From positions 1 to 64,000 of the forward strand of contig NZ_JABAEB010000001.1 in NCBI RefSeq assembly GCF_012584455.1: a stretch of 64,000 nucleotides of DNA, written 5' to 3'. The position numbers and the translations under genes are program-made. Shown here piece after piece: positions 1-9,639 of this stretch; positions within the stretch are counted from its first letter, which is position 1; every line of letters begins with the position of its first letter. The notes beneath the pieces were generated by a model. The model was not told where the DNA came from and searched no databases. It was given only the letters and a program-made list of their open reading frames with translations. The DNA is from Shewanella oncorhynchi. Its GTDB lineage: Bacteria; Pseudomonadota; Gammaproteobacteria; Enterobacterales; Shewanellaceae.

Positions 1-80
1 CCGAACTCAGAAGTGAAACGCAAACGCGCCGATGGTAGTGTGGGGTCTCCCCATGTGAGAGTAGGTCATCGCCAAGCGCC
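1..80 (+). rRNA. rrf: 5S ribosomal RNA, 3' part
   Basis: The first 80 bases match the 3' two-thirds of a gammaproteobacterial 5S rRNA: the CCGAACTCAGAAGTGAAACG segment, the GATGGTAGTGTGGGG segment and the closing GAGAGTAGG...GCCAAGCGCC strand. The gene begins outside the window, so this is the end of an rRNA operon transcribed on the plus strand. The exact 3' end is uncertain by a few bases. A terminator follows directly. Confidence 0.95.
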
Positions 81-104
81 TAATTATCTCATTGAGATGT
101 AACG

Positions 105-131
105 AAGCCAGCTGAATAAGCTGGCTTTTTT
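105..131 (+). terminator. rRNA operon terminator
   Basis: An 8-bp perfect stem (AGCCAGCT at 106-113 with AGCTGGCT at 119-126), a 5-nt loop and a run of T residues. It lies about 25 bases after the 5S rRNA end and is a typical intrinsic terminator for the rRNA operon. Confidence 0.9.
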
Positions 132-250
132 GCGTCCGCAATTTGTTAAATCCAGCCTAGTGTCTATTTAATTAGTCAGTTTTCCTCCTATTTTCTCTCG
201 ATAATCCCTTTTTTACCTTCCACGATACGAATAATTTGCACCATTTGGCT

Positions 251-395
251 TTATATCAATTCTATTAATATCCGCGACAACTGTTCTATCAGATTCAGTT
301 CCGGAGAATAAGGCTGCAGTTTTATCTCAGATTATAAAATCTTCTGCCATCTTTGTTTGATGCCACCCGCACAGTCCATCATGATCGCGGTATAG
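251..395 (-). pseudogene. IS630-type transposase remnant, C-terminal part, frameshifted
   Basis: Read on the minus strand, positions 319-251 encode LQPYSPELNLIEQL and then reach a stop. This is the conserved PPYSPELNPIEQ-type motif around the third catalytic residue of IS630/Tc1 DDE transposases. Just upstream, 388-365 encodes AIMMDCAG and then, in another frame, WHQTK. In intact proteins the corresponding motif is a continuous D-x-AGWHK-type block. The reading frame is therefore broken at least twice and nothing resembling the N-terminal half or clear terminal inverted repeats is visible. The fragment sits just after an rRNA operon. Identification of the family rests on motifs only; the exact limits of the remnant are unknown and it may extend towards position 550. 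Confidence 0.6.
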
Positions 396-774
396 CGGCC
401 AAAGAACGTAGCTGTAGAAGTTAAGGCTCCTATAAGCGCAGTTTGCAAAAGGCGCTATGATGGCTTTGGATGGCGAGTAAGGGTGGTTATTTAGGATAGC
501 CCTGATGATGAAACAAGCGATAAATATTGGCTTTTTAAAATGTGATACCAAACTCAGACGGAGTGAATTTAGGACTGAGTGAACTTAGCAACGTTCTTTC
601 CCATCAACTGATCACCTTATGAAGATAAGTTTTGCTGATGTACGAAGGCGTTAAGACACAATGGACAAACGAGCGTTTCGTATAAGCAATGATGGGAATT
701 GGTATTGTGTGGTTTTCACGTATACACTTTTTTTACATTCCCCATCTAGCATCAGCTTTTAGGTTGACATTTCA

Positions 775-2229
775 ATGGAATTGCGTGGCTTATTGAGGTT
801 ATTGTCGCTATTGCTGTGTATGCCATTACTGGTGAATGCTGATCGTTTCATGGTGTCTAGTGCTAAACTTGCGGATCAAGATGTTAGCGCCAAGTCTGCT
901 GTGATAGTCCGTTATTGCGTTGATCCTGATTGGTTGCCCTATGAAGGAATACGAGAAGGTAAGCATCTGGGGATTTCATCGGACTATATTCGTCATGTTG
1001 AGTCACATTCTTCCCTTAAGTTTCAGCTAGTGCCGACATCTTCTTGGACCGAAACTTTATCTTTTTTGCAAAGTGGTCAGTGCGATTTAACCCCTATGTT
1101 GAATAAAACGCTAATACGCGAGACTTATCTGCACTTCAGTGATGTCTATTTCCGCTCACCCAATGTGCTCGTTTCACTTAAAGAACAGCCTTTTCTGCAA
1201 GGATTGGAGAATATCAATACGCGTATTTTAGCCGTGCCAAAAGGTTATCGTTTAGCGGAGTATATTCAGCATTATTATCCTCAGATAGAAATGCTTACTG
1301 TTGCCAGTGAACCTGCGGGATTGCAGTCGGTTCTGGATAAACGTGCAGATCTGTTTGTTGGGTCAATGTTTTCGGTTAACGCTTACATTCAACAAATGGG
1401 ATTTGATCATTTAAAAATTGCGGGTTGGGGCGGGCCGGAAGATGAGTTACGGATGGGGGTCGCTTATGGTCAAGAGTCATTGTTACCTGTGATAAATAAA
1501 GCCTTAAACACTGTGAGTGAGCAAGAGCGGATCACGATTTATCAGAAGTGGAATAATGTGACTGTGATAGATGAGACTAACTATTCGCTTGTGTATCAAA
1601 TTATCTGCGCGACGTGTCTGTTGCTCCTAATATTGGGGGCGAAAACTTACTTTATGAGTCAATATAATCGAAGATTAACCGATAAGAATAAACAGTTGGA
1701 AACTTTACGCGAACAGCTTGAAGCGTCAAATGCCGAACTCGAATTTTTATCTACCCACGACCCCTTAACTAAATTGTATAACCGACATTACTTTAATCGC
1801 TTTTTTATTAATAACGAGCAGCATGATAAATCTGCTGGGGCAGGCATGTGCCTTGTAATGATTGATATCGACTACTTTAAAGAGATTAATGACACGCTAG
1901 GGCATAACGTCGGTGATCGGATCCTTGAGCAAGTGTCACAGGTATTACAGCACTGTGTGCGTGATTCTGATGTGGTCGCACGTTGGGGGGGCGAAGAATT
2001 TGTGATCCTCTGCCAACAGTCATCATTGCCATTAGTTGAAAGCTTGTGTGTGCGGATTGCGCAGAGGATTAACAATTATCAATTTACTGACAATGTTCAC
2101 TTAACTTGTAGTTTTGGTGTCGCTAAGCTCGCAGAAAACGAACCTATACAATTGTGTTTTGAGCGGGCAGATCGAGCCCTTTATCGTGCTAAAGCACAAG
2201 GGCGTAATCAAATGTGCATCGACACGTAA
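775..2229 (+). CDS. Periplasmic-sensor diguanylate cyclase (SBP_bac_3 + GGDEF)
   Basis: Predicted inner-membrane enzyme that makes cyclic di-GMP from two GTP in response to a periplasmic ligand. It has an N-terminal signal peptide (about residues 1-22), a periplasmic domain of the extracellular solute-binding type 3 family (about 45-262; YCVDPDWLPYEG and the SGQCDLTPML region are typical), a transmembrane helix (about 272-294), a short coiled coil and a C-terminal GGDEF domain (about 330-484). The active-site signature is intact as GGEEF (405-409). An RxxD inhibitory I-site (RDSD) lies five residues before it, so the enzyme is likely active and product-inhibited. Other domain features include HDPLTKLYNR and DIDYFKEINDTLGH. 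The gene stands alone. The ligand is unknown; related sensor domains bind amino acids or other small molecules. Confidence 0.9.
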   Translation: MELRGLLRLLSLLLCMPLLVNADRFMVSSAKLADQDVSAKSAVIVRYCVDPDWLPYEGIREGKHLGISSDYIRHVESHSSLKFQLVPTSSWTETLSFLQSGQCDLTPMLNKTLIRETYLHFSDVYFRSPNVLVSLKEQPFLQGLENINTRILAVPKGYRLAEYIQHYYPQIEMLTVASEPAGLQSVLDKRADLFVGSMFSVNAYIQQMGFDHLKIAGWGGPEDELRMGVAYGQESLLPVINKALNTVSEQERITIYQKWNNVTVIDETNYSLVYQIICATCLLLLILGAKTYFMSQYNRRLTDKNKQLETLREQLEASNAELEFLSTHDPLTKLYNRHYFNRFFINNEQHDKSAGAGMCLVMIDIDYFKEINDTLGHNVGDRILEQVSQVLQHCVRDSDVVARWGGEEFVILCQQSSLPLVESLCVRIAQRINNYQFTDNVHLTCSFGVAKLAENEPIQLCFERADRALYRAKAQGRNQMCIDT

Positions 2230-2669
2230 GGGTTTACTCAAGACTGATTTGTGGTTATTTGGCTAAAAGACTGCGATTGAAGTGAGTCGCGGATGTGATC
2301 TCTATTTTGAAGATAGGTATAACATGATTGTTCTAGCATCCATGCTTGCAGGTTAATGTTTGATGTTTGTACTGACGATATGATAGAAATCCCTTAAAAA
2401 TCGTCTTATTCCATTAAAAGGAGGTTTATTTAACGGTTTTTATTGATTGAGTGAAAAATAAGCTAAAGTGTTTTACTTATCTGTTTTAGTTCGTGTTTAT
2501 GGCTATTTACCTAAATTATTACGCGACTTTATCGTGAAAAAGTACTCTAGCCATTTGCGCCGAGCAGGGTTCCAATTTACAATATGCGCCTAAAATAATC
2601 TGATGTGCGGTGTGTCGGTGTTTGTCGCATACTCCGTCTACTTCTTAAACTACTCATTAAAGTTGAATC
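2230..2669. other. Intergenic region upstream of the EF-G gene, nothing recognised
   Basis: About 440 bases without a convincing ORF, RNA gene or strong terminator. It is AT-rich in the middle (roughly 2380-2530) and must contain the promoter of the downstream EF-G gene. I could not single out a promoter with confidence. Confidence 0.5.
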
Positions 2670-4763
2670 ATGACCGAATTATCCAAATACAGAAACATTG
2701 GTATCTTCGCTCACGTTGACGCGGGTAAAACCACGACCACCGAGCGTATCCTTAAGCTAACCGGTAAAATCCATAAAATCGGTGAAGTTCACGATGGTGA
2801 ATCTACCACTGACTTCATGGTACAGGAAGCTGAGCGCGGTATTACTATTCAGTCCGCTGCTGTAAGTTGCTTCTGGAAAGATCACCGTTTCAACGTTATC
2901 GACACCCCAGGACACGTTGACTTCACCGTTGAAGTTTATCGTTCTCTGAAAGTGCTTGATGGCGGTATCGGTGTATTCTGTGGTTCAGGCGGTGTTGAGC
3001 CTCAATCAGAAACTAACTGGCGCTATGCGAACGAATCTGAAGTTGCGCGTATTATCTTCGTAAACAAGTTAGACCGTATGGGTGCTGACTTCTTACGCGT
3101 TGTTAAGCAAACTAAAGACGTATTAGCTGCAACTCCACTGGTTATGGTTCTGCCAATCGGTGTTGAAGACGAATTCACTGGTGTTGTTGACCTATTAACT
3201 CGTAAAGCATACGTGTGGGATGACTCTGGTATTCCAGAAAACTTCGAAGTATTAGACGTTCCTGCTGATATGGTTGACATGGTTGAAGAATACCGTGAAA
3301 TGCTGATCGAAACTGCAGTTGAACAGGACGATGCAGTGATGGAAGCGTACATGGAAGGCGAAGAGCCATCTATCGAAGACATCAAGCGTTGTATTCGTAC
3401 TGGTACTCGCAAACTGGCATTCTTCCCAACATACTGTGGTTCTGCGTTCAAGAACAAAGGTATGCAACTGGTTCTTGATGCTGTTGTTGATTATTTACCA
3501 GCACCAGACGAAGTTGATCCACAACCATTGACTGACGAAGAAGGCAACGAAACTGGCGAATTCGCTATCGTTTCTGCTGATGAGCCATTAAAAGCGTTAG
3601 CGTTCAAAATCATGGATGACCGTTTCGGTGCCCTGACTTTCGTACGTATCTATTCAGGCCGTCTGAAGAAGGGTGATACCATCCTGAACAGCGCGACTGG
3701 CAAAACTGAACGTATCGGCCGTATGTGTGAAATGTACGCTGATGACCGTATTGAAATTGAATCAGCTCAAGCTGGCGATATTATCGCTATCGTGGGTATG
3801 AAGAACGTTCAAACTGGTCACACTTTATGTGACGTGAAACACCCTGTTACCTTAGAAGCTATGGTGTTCCCAGAGCCAGTTATCTCTATCGCAGTAGCGC
3901 CAAAAGATAAAGGCGGTTCTGAGAAAATGGGTATCGCTATCGGTAAGATGATCGCTGAAGATCCATCATTCCGCGTAGAAACTGACGAAGATTCAGGTGA
4001 AACCATCCTTAAAGGTATGGGCGAACTTCACTTAGATATCAAAGTAGACATTCTGAAGCGTACTTATGGCGTTGAATTGATCGTAGGTGAGCCACAAGTT
4101 GCTTACCGTGAAACCATTACTCAAATGGTTGAAGATCAATACACTCACAAGAAACAATCAGGTGGTTCTGGTCAATTCGGTAAGATCGAATATATCATCC
4201 GCCCAGGTGAGCCAAACACTGGTTTCGTGTTCAAATCTTCAGTAGTTGGTGGTAGCGTTCCGAAGGAATTCTGGCCAGCAGTTGAGAAAGGTTTCGCGAG
4301 CATGATGAACACAGGTACTATCGCTGGCTTCCCAGTGTTAGACGTTGAGTTCGAATTAACTGACGGTGCATTCCACGCAGTTGACTCATCAGCAATCGCG
4401 TTCGAAATCGCTGCTAAAGGCGCTTTCCGTCAGTCTATCGCTAAAGCTAAACCACAACTTCTTGAGCCAATCATGAAAGTTGACGTGTTCAGCCCAGATG
4501 ACAACGTGGGTGATGTGATCGGTGACTTAAACCGTCGTCGCGGCATGATCAAAGACCAAGTTGCTGGTGTAACAGGTGTTCGCGTTAAAGCTGACGTACC
4601 GTTATCAGAAATGTTCGGTTATATCGGTACTTTACGTACAATGACTTCTGGTCGTGGTCAGTTCTCTATGGAGTTCTCACACTACAGCCAATGTCCAGCT
4701 AGCGTAGCTGAGAAAGTTGTTGCTCAAGTTAAAGAACGTAAGGCTGCTGAAGCTAAGAAGTAA
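2670..4763 (+). CDS. fusA2: Elongation factor G (second copy, outside the str operon)
   Basis: Ribosomal translocase GTPase of 697 residues, full length for EF-G. The G motifs are all present: [12 protein letters not shown] (P-loop), RGITIQSAA (switch I), DTPGHVDFT (G3) and [10 protein letters not shown] (G4), followed by the domain II-V architecture. There are no rpsL, rpsG or tuf neighbours, so this is not the str-operon copy. Shewanella genomes are known to carry two EF-G genes, and one of them lies next to the nap locus, as here. Codon use is strongly biased (CGT, GAA, GGT), as in highly expressed genes. The ribosome-binding site before ATG is weak (AAAGTTG). Whether it acts in elongation or in recycling cannot be read from the sequence. 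Confidence 0.93.
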   Translation: MTELSKYRNIGIFAHVDAGKTTTTERILKLTGKIHKIGEVHDGESTTDFMVQEAERGITIQSAAVSCFWKDHRFNVIDTPGHVDFTVEVYRSLKVLDGGIGVFCGSGGVEPQSETNWRYANESEVARIIFVNKLDRMGADFLRVVKQTKDVLAATPLVMVLPIGVEDEFTGVVDLLTRKAYVWDDSGIPENFEVLDVPADMVDMVEEYREMLIETAVEQDDAVMEAYMEGEEPSIEDIKRCIRTGTRKLAFFPTYCGSAFKNKGMQLVLDAVVDYLPAPDEVDPQPLTDEEGNETGEFAIVSADEPLKALAFKIMDDRFGALTFVRIYSGRLKKGDTILNSATGKTERIGRMCEMYADDRIEIESAQAGDIIAIVGMKNVQTGHTLCDVKHPVTLEAMVFPEPVISIAVAPKDKGGSEKMGIAIGKMIAEDPSFRVETDEDSGETILKGMGELHLDIKVDILKRTYGVELIVGEPQVAYRETITQMVEDQYTHKKQSGGSGQFGKIEYIIRPGEPNTGFVFKSSVVGGSVPKEFWPAVEKGFASMMNTGTIAGFPVLDVEFELTDGAFHAVDSSAIAFEIAAKGAFRQSIAKAKPQLLEPIMKVDVFSPDDNVGDVIGDLNRRRGMIKDQVAGVTGVRVKADVPLSEMFGYIGTLRTMTSGRGQFSMEFSHYSQCPASVAEKVVAQVKERKAAEAKK

Positions 4764-4785
4764 TTCTTAACTTACCTTAGCTAAT

Positions 4786-4827
4786 AAAAACCGCTGTCGG
4801 CCCCTAGGCTCGCAGCGGTTTTTTTAT
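4786..4827 (+). terminator. Terminator after fusA2
   Basis: An 11-bp stem (AAAAACCGCTG at 4786-4796 with CAGCGGTTTTT at 4812-4822) followed by further T residues, 22 bases after the EF-G stop codon. Confidence 0.88.
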
Positions 4828-4915
4828 GGGAGAGATCCAACTGTAATCACCCGCTACGGCTGACGAAGTTTCGTATCTCGTTGTTTAAAATAATATTAGT
4901 TCTCGCTTTATTTTC

Positions 4916-5809
4916 TCAGCCTTCAGTTTTTTGTTTACTCAATTCGAGCAAGGCCTTGGCTGCCGGTGTTAAAGGTAAACTTTGGCGCCAAATAAGCGCC
5001 AGATCCCATGTCATTGCGGGCTGCATAGGTTTAAAGACCAGTTTACTGGTGCTTAATCGATTGCAGATAGGCTCAGGTAAAATAGCGACGCCCATATCGG
5101 CTTCGACCATGGCGGCAAGGAAATCCCACTGACCGCTGCGAAAGGCAATATTGAGTTGAACACCTGCTTTGCGACTGAGGCGATTAATCAGTTTAGCAAG
5201 GGAGAAGTCTTCGTTGTAGAGGATAAAAGGATAGGGTTGGAAGTCCTGCCATTTTAAGTGGTCTTTCTCGGCTAAGGGATGTCCTTCAGGCAGGCATGCG
5301 AGTAAAGGGTACTTAGTCAGGGGTTGGTTGACGAGTTCTGTCTCATGGGTCGTGGGTAGCGCGGTAAAGGCGATATCGAGACTGTTATTGAGCAATGCTT
5401 GTTCGCAGCCGAATCCACCGTACTCATACATGTGTAGTTCAACCCCCGGATAACGCTTACGATAGCTAGTGAGCAAACCAATAATAAGACTGCTCATCAT
5501 AGGACATACACCCAGTCGCAACCGCCCCGATTTGAGACCGCTAAGGTTACTCATGTCCTCCTGCAATCTATGCCATTGGCCGAGGATTTCCCGTGCACTG
5601 TGCTCAAAGAGCTGACCAGCTTGAGTTAACTCAACCTTTTGGTTATTCCGGATCAGCAAGGTTTCACCAAGGCTTTCTTCAAGTCTCTGGATTATTTTGC
5701 TTAGTGTCGGCTGGGTGATAAAACATTTCTGCGCGGCGCGGGTAAAGTTTTCAGTTTCCACTAAGGTCAGAAAACACTGTAAGGTCTTGATTGGGATGTT
5801 CATGCTCAA
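4916..5809 (-). CDS. LysR-family transcriptional regulator
   Basis: DNA-binding regulator of 297 residues, the usual LysR length. The N-terminal winged helix-turn-helix is clear (about residues 4-63: LQCFLTLVETENFTRAAQKCF, then ITQPTLSKIIQRLEESLG). The remainder is the periplasmic-binding-protein-like effector domain (about 90-290, starting at GRLRLGVCPMM). It is convergent with fusA2 and divergent from a 50-codon ORF at 5897, which is the classical position for a LysR target. The inducer and target genes are unknown; the divergent small ORF or the nap operon beyond it are possible but unproven. Confidence 0.92.
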   Translation of the reverse strand: MSMNIPIKTLQCFLTLVETENFTRAAQKCFITQPTLSKIIQRLEESLGETLLIRNNQKVELTQAGQLFEHSAREILGQWHRLQEDMSNLSGLKSGRLRLGVCPMMSSLIIGLLTSYRKRYPGVELHMYEYGGFGCEQALLNNSLDIAFTALPTTHETELVNQPLTKYPLLACLPEGHPLAEKDHLKWQDFQPYPFILYNEDFSLAKLINRLSRKAGVQLNIAFRSGQWDFLAAMVEADMGVAILPEPICNRLSTSKLVFKPMQPAMTWDLALIWRQSLPLTPAAKALLELSKQKTEG

Positions 5810-5896
5810 ATGGAATCCATATTATGGAATTTATTCATTTTACTAATGATAGCCTAAGTATTACTTTGACCTTGTTAACAAAACAGGGGAATACCG

Positions 5897-6049
5897 ATGA
5901 AATCAAGTTCAAGTCTGTGGGTAGGTGCTTTGTGGCAGGCGGCTATGCCTGTGGCAAAAGATGTGCAAAACGCTAAAGCGGCGCAAGTAACTAAAACGGC
6001 TCCAGCGGGTGATTTGCATAAAGCAAAACAACAAGTAAACCCAGCCTAG
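5897..6049 (+). CDS. Small 50-residue protein of unknown function, divergent from LysR
   Basis: An ATG ORF of 50 codons preceded by AGGGGA seven bases upstream, and ended by a TAG that lies in the loop of an intrinsic terminator, so the transcript is tightly bounded. The product starts MKSSSSLWVGALWQAAMPVA and continues with a polar, Lys/Ala/Gln-rich tail. The first 20 residues are mildly hydrophobic but too short in their core for a confident signal peptide. It is divergent from the LysR gene with about 85 bases between starts, which suggests LysR control. I do not recognise the family. Good translation signals and a dedicated terminator argue that it is real. Confidence 0.55.
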   Translation: MKSSSSLWVGALWQAAMPVAKDVQNAKAAQVTKTAPAGDLHKAKQQVNPA

Positions 6050-6063
6050 GCTGGGTTTTTACT
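6037..6063 (+). terminator. Terminator overlapping the small ORF stop codon
   Basis: A 9-bp perfect stem (AACCCAGCC at 6038-6046 and GGCTGGGTT at 6049-6057) with a T run after it. The TAG stop codon (6047-6049) is in the loop and the start of the right arm, so translation to the end would invade the hairpin. Confidence 0.85.
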
Positions 6064-6263
6064 TTTCTGTGTTTTAGATTCTGCTCTTATTTTCATTTCC
6101 CTCTATTCTCACTTTGCCTTTTTAACTTCTGCTCAATCCCTTCCTTGGTGAAAGTACTGTTCAGCAACGGACGCTGAACCAGCGATAGACGTTTAGTCTT
6201 ATATTTACTTGAATACTTATTACTGGCTCTAAGCTAACTCATTAGGATTGGATGCTTAAATAG

Positions 6264-6296
6264 CAAAAAAGCCACCCTAATCAATTCGAGTGGCTT
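6264..6296 (-). terminator. Terminator of the napDAB operon
   Basis: On the minus strand, AAGCCAC and GTGGCTT arms (6290-6296 and 6269-6275) enclose a 14-nt loop and are followed by a T run (6264-6270). It lies about 20 bases after the napB stop codon. Confidence 0.8.
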
Positions 6297-6317
6297 GGCT
6301 TTGCAGGGGATGGAGAT

Positions 6318-6749
6318 TTACTTGCCGGAGAACTGATTCTCGACGAGTGGTTGCTTGTTTTCGGCCTGAGCGACATGGCATTGAGTACAGGCATAGTTAT
6401 GCCCGTTCACTGTGCCTTTATCATCAATCACGTGGGACTTAGCTACTGGCGTGGCTTTCATGCGTTTTGCCTTGTCCCAACTATGGCAGCTTAAACAGCC
6501 ATTTTTATCTAAGGTGATCTTGTAATCGTCCTTATGTGGGATGAGCGGGGGTTGTTCGCTAAAACTGCGCTCAATGGCGGTGCCGCGACTAGGATAAATC
6601 GCCATGGCATCGGCTGGGCGAATGTCGGTGATCGCCATGTTTCCTGCGAGGGATTGAATATTAACTGGTGCTACGTTGGTGTCGGTTTGCTGACCTGAAC
6701 AGCCGGTAATGGCGACGAGTAACGCAGTTAAGGTGAGTATTTTTCTCAT
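6318..6749 (-). CDS. napB: Periplasmic nitrate reductase, dihaem cytochrome c subunit NapB
   Basis: Small periplasmic electron-transfer subunit that passes electrons to NapA. The 143-residue product has an N-terminal hydrophobic export segment (about 1-18) ending in TGCSG, and two haem c motifs, CLSCH (about 91-95) and CTQCH (about 120-124), exactly the NapB count. Its start overlaps the napA stop by four bases (ATGA), so it is translationally coupled as the last gene of napDAB. The TGCS sequence could also be a lipobox, which would tether the protein; this is uncertain. No napC, napG or napH lies in the operon, so electrons must come from a quinol dehydrogenase encoded elsewhere. In Shewanella the known candidate is CymA. 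Confidence 0.93.
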   Translation of the reverse strand: MRKILTLTALLVAITGCSGQQTDTNVAPVNIQSLAGNMAITDIRPADAMAIYPSRGTAIERSFSEQPPLIPHKDDYKITLDKNGCLSCHSWDKAKRMKATPVAKSHVIDDKGTVNGHNYACTQCHVAQAENKQPLVENQFSGK

Positions 6750-9241
6750 TGGTTATTCTCCGCCTTGAAGACTTTCACTGGGCATTTTTTAAAGTCAGTT
6801 TCTTTTGACAGGGGATCGGTTGCATCCAATATCAGTTTGTTGACTAACTGGCGCGCATCGAAGAAAGGCATAAATACTACGCCGCGTGGCGGTTTGTTAC
6901 GGCCTTTGGTTTCAACTCGGGTTTTCACTTCACCGCGCGGTGAGGCCACTATGACTTCGTCACCACGTTGTACGCCGCGAGCTTTCGCATCTTCTGGATG
7001 CATGAAAATTTGCGCGTCGGGGTAGGCACGGTAAAGCTCTGGTACGCGGGCTGTCATCGAGCCTGTGTGCCAATGCTCCAGCACGCGGCCAGTCGACATC
7101 CATAAATCGTATTCTTCATTCGGCTCTTCGGCGGCGGGCTCATAGGGCAGGGCGAAAATCACCGCTTTGCCATCTGGCTTGCCATAGAATTTAAAGCCTT
7201 CACCCGCTTTGACATAAGGATCGCTCCCCTCAACGAAACGACGCAGAGTTTCTTTGCCATTAACGACTGGCCAGCGTAGGCCGCGGGTTTCATGGTAACG
7301 GTCAAAGTCGGCTAAATCATGGCCATGGCCACGACCGAAAGCTGCATATTCTTCGAAAATACCTTTTTGCAGGTAGAAACCGAAGTGTTCGCTCTCATCG
7401 TTTAATTCGGCTTTGCAATCGGAAGTTGGGAACTTGTCGATCACGCCATTGGCAAATAACACTTCATATAAGGTTTTATCCGCGTATTCCGGTTGTTTGG
7501 CTATCAGTTCGGCTGGCCAGACTTCGGAGACTTTGAATCGTTTCGAAAATTCGACTAGTTGCCACAGATCTGAGGTTGCGCCTTCTGGAGCTTTTACTTG
7601 TTGATGCCACATATGAGTACGGCGCTCGGCGTTGCCGTAAGCTCCTTCTTTCTCGACCCACATTGCCGTTGGCAAAATTAAATCTGCCGCCATGGCTGTG
7701 ATGGTTGGGTAGGGATCTGAAACTACGATAAAGTTTTCTGGATTACGGAAACCTGGATAGATTTCATCGTTGATGTTGGGGCCTGCCTGCATATTATTGG
7801 TACACATTGTCCAGTAGCAGTTGAGCTTGCCATCTTTGAGCATACGGCTCTGGAGTACGGCATGGTAGCCAGGTTTGGCGGGAATGGTCCCTTCTGGCAC
7901 TTGCCATAGCTTTTCGGTAATGGCGCGGTGCTTGTCGTTAGTGACTTCCATATCGGCGGGTAAACGGTGGGCGAAAGTACCGACTTCACGTGCAGTACCG
8001 CAAGCCGAAGGTTGACCTGTTAATGAGAAAGGACTGTTACCCGGTGTGGCAATTTTGCCCGTGAGCAAATGGATGTTGTAAAGCATGTTGTTCGCCCACA
8101 CGCCGCGAACGTGTTGGTTAATGCCCATGGTCCACAGACTCATGACTTTAACGTTAGGGTCGGCATAGGCTTTGGCTAAAATCTCCAGCTTCTCTGGCTC
8201 GACGCCACTCATCTTGGCGGCATATTCCAGCGTATAAGTGCTGACAAACTTGGCATACTCGTCAAAGCTAATGGGCGTGGATTTACCATTGCCTGGATTT
8301 TTGGCTTTTTTCTCTAATGGATGTTCTGGACGCAGGCCATAGCCGATATCATCTACCCCAAGGGCAAACTTAGTGTGTTTGGTAACAAAGTCGGTATTAA
8401 CGGCTTTATTTTCAATAATGTAATTGGCGATATAGTTGAGGATCACTAAGTCCGACTGTGGGCGGAACACCATAGGGTTATCGGCCAAATCGAAGCTGCG
8501 ATTCTCAAAGGTTGACAGCACATGCACTCGGCACGTTGGACTGCTTAAACGTCTATCGGATATTCGTGCCCACAGAATTGGGTGCATCTCCGCCATGTTT
8601 GCGCCCCAGAGCACAAACTGATCGGCGGCTTCTAAATCGTCATAACAACCCATGGGTTCATCGATACCGAAGGTGCGCATAAAGCCGCCTACGGCTGAGG
8701 CCATGCAGTGGCGCGCATTAGGATCTATATTGTTGGTAAGGAAGCCTGCTTTATGAAGTTTAGAGGCGGCATAACCTTCCCAAATAGTCCATTGGCCGGA
8801 GCCAAACATACCCACTGACGTCGGACCTTTGGTGGTGAGACTGTGTTTCCATTTCGCCGCCATAGTATCGAAGGCCACATCCCAGCTGACTGGGGTGAAT
8901 TCACCTTCTTTATGATATTTGCCGTCTTTCATCCGCAGCAATGGCGTGGTTAATCTGTCCTTGCCGTACATGATTTTTGATAGGAAATAACCTTTAATAC
9001 AGTTAAGGCCACGGTTGACAGGACTTTCAGGATCCCCCTTAGTGGCGACCACTTTGCCCGCTTGGGTGCCCACTAATACGCTACACCCCACACCGCAGAA
9101 ACGGCAGGGAGCTTTATCCCACTTGATACTGTCAGCTTGTTCGGCGGCTTCGACCATCTTAATGGGAAGTGTGACGCCAACGGCCGTTGCAGCGGCAACC
9201 GCTGCGTTGGCCTTGAGAAACTCGCGGCGGCTTATGCTCAT
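6746..9241 (-). CDS. napA: Periplasmic nitrate reductase catalytic subunit NapA
   Basis: Catalytic molybdoenzyme that reduces nitrate to nitrite in the periplasm. The 831-residue protein has a Tat signal (SRREFLK at residues 4-10), a 4Fe-4S site (C46, C49, C53, C81), the Mo-bis-MGD ligand cysteine within RHCMASAV, and the C-terminal molybdopterin-dinucleotide-binding domain ([18 protein letters not shown] region). The length fits the NapA family. Its start overlaps the napD stop and its stop overlaps the napB start, each by ATGA, so the three genes are tightly coupled. Expression is probably controlled by the NarP- and FNR-type sites upstream of napD. Confidence 0.97.
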   Translation of the reverse strand: MSISRREFLKANAAVAAATAVGVTLPIKMVEAAEQADSIKWDKAPCRFCGVGCSVLVGTQAGKVVATKGDPESPVNRGLNCIKGYFLSKIMYGKDRLTTPLLRMKDGKYHKEGEFTPVSWDVAFDTMAAKWKHSLTTKGPTSVGMFGSGQWTIWEGYAASKLHKAGFLTNNIDPNARHCMASAVGGFMRTFGIDEPMGCYDDLEAADQFVLWGANMAEMHPILWARISDRRLSSPTCRVHVLSTFENRSFDLADNPMVFRPQSDLVILNYIANYIIENKAVNTDFVTKHTKFALGVDDIGYGLRPEHPLEKKAKNPGNGKSTPISFDEYAKFVSTYTLEYAAKMSGVEPEKLEILAKAYADPNVKVMSLWTMGINQHVRGVWANNMLYNIHLLTGKIATPGNSPFSLTGQPSACGTAREVGTFAHRLPADMEVTNDKHRAITEKLWQVPEGTIPAKPGYHAVLQSRMLKDGKLNCYWTMCTNNMQAGPNINDEIYPGFRNPENFIVVSDPYPTITAMAADLILPTAMWVEKEGAYGNAERRTHMWHQQVKAPEGATSDLWQLVEFSKRFKVSEVWPAELIAKQPEYADKTLYEVLFANGVIDKFPTSDCKAELNDESEHFGFYLQKGIFEEYAAFGRGHGHDLADFDRYHETRGLRWPVVNGKETLRRFVEGSDPYVKAGEGFKFYGKPDGKAVIFALPYEPAAEEPNEEYDLWMSTGRVLEHWHTGSMTARVPELYRAYPDAQIFMHPEDAKARGVQRGDEVIVASPRGEVKTRVETKGRNKPPRGVVFMPFFDARQLVNKLILDATDPLSKETDFKKCPVKVFKAENNQ

Positions 9242-9507
9242 AATATTTCCTCACTCTCTTGTACTAAGGGTTCTACTTGGTGGTAAATCAAGCTGGCAGA
9301 TAACACGCCGGACAGGGCATTGATGGCTTCAATATTGTCAAGAATCGCTCTTTGGCTACTCCCTTCTAGGGTGACAACCAATTTTCCTTCGGGTGTAATT
9401 GCATGAATATCGGTACCCACTAATGCGAGGATATTGGCTTCAACCTGCTGTAAGGCTTTAGGCGTGGCATGCACCACAAGGCTGGTGACGTGGTATTCCT
9501 GACTCAT
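9238..9507 (-). CDS. napD: NapA maturation chaperone NapD
   Basis: Cytoplasmic chaperone of 89 residues that binds the NapA twin-arginine signal and delays export until the cofactor is inserted. The N terminus ([13 protein letters not shown]) and the VTLEGSSQ segment match the small ferredoxin-like fold of NapD, and the length is normal. It is the first gene of napDAB and its stop overlaps the napA start. A fair ribosome-binding site (AGGT) lies upstream. A long leader containing a stable hairpin separates it from the probable promoter. Confidence 0.93.
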   Translation of the reverse strand: MSQEYHVTSLVVHATPKALQQVEANILALVGTDIHAITPEGKLVVTLEGSSQRAILDNIEAINALSGVLSASLIYHQVEPLVQESEEIL

Positions 9508-9531
9508 ATGGGATGACCTGTAGTAGCGTAA

Positions 9532-9569
9532 ACTCGGTTACTTAAGATTAAAAAGGAGGGTAACCGAGT
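9532..9569 (-). promoter_or_regulatory. Leader hairpin of the napDAB transcript
   Basis: A perfect 10-bp inverted repeat (ACTCGGTTAC at 9532-9541, GTAACCGAGT at 9560-9569) with an 18-nt loop lies 25 bases before the napD ATG, between the likely promoter and the gene. On the transcribed strand the loop carries CCTCC, complementary to a Shine-Dalgarno core. There is no following T run, so it is not a terminator. A role in translation or RNA stability is inferred. Confidence 0.5.
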
Positions 9570-9610
9570 GCTGATACTGGCGAGTCTAGACCTGATAAAA
9601 AATGTGGGTA

Positions 9611-9626
9611 TACCTCACAAGAGGTA
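9611..9626 (-). promoter_or_regulatory. NarP/NarL-type 7-2-7 binding site upstream of napDAB
   Basis: The 16-base sequence TACCTCACAAGAGGTA consists of two inverted heptamers separated by two bases. One half matches the NarL/NarP consensus TACYYMT exactly and the other has one mismatch at the last base. The 7-2-7 spacing is the form known to be used by NarP. It lies about 110 bases before napD, a sensible place for nitrate-responsive activation. Confidence 0.7.
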
Positions 9627-9639
9627 TTGAAAGCGATAG

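Noticed and set aside
327-551. Minus-strand ORF of 74 codons near the 5S rRNA
   Set aside because: The reading frame overlaps the broken IS630 remnant in a different frame; it has no ribosome-binding site or family signature.
2670-4763. Several antisense ORFs within fusA2
   Set aside because: They are complementary shadows of a strongly biased coding sequence.
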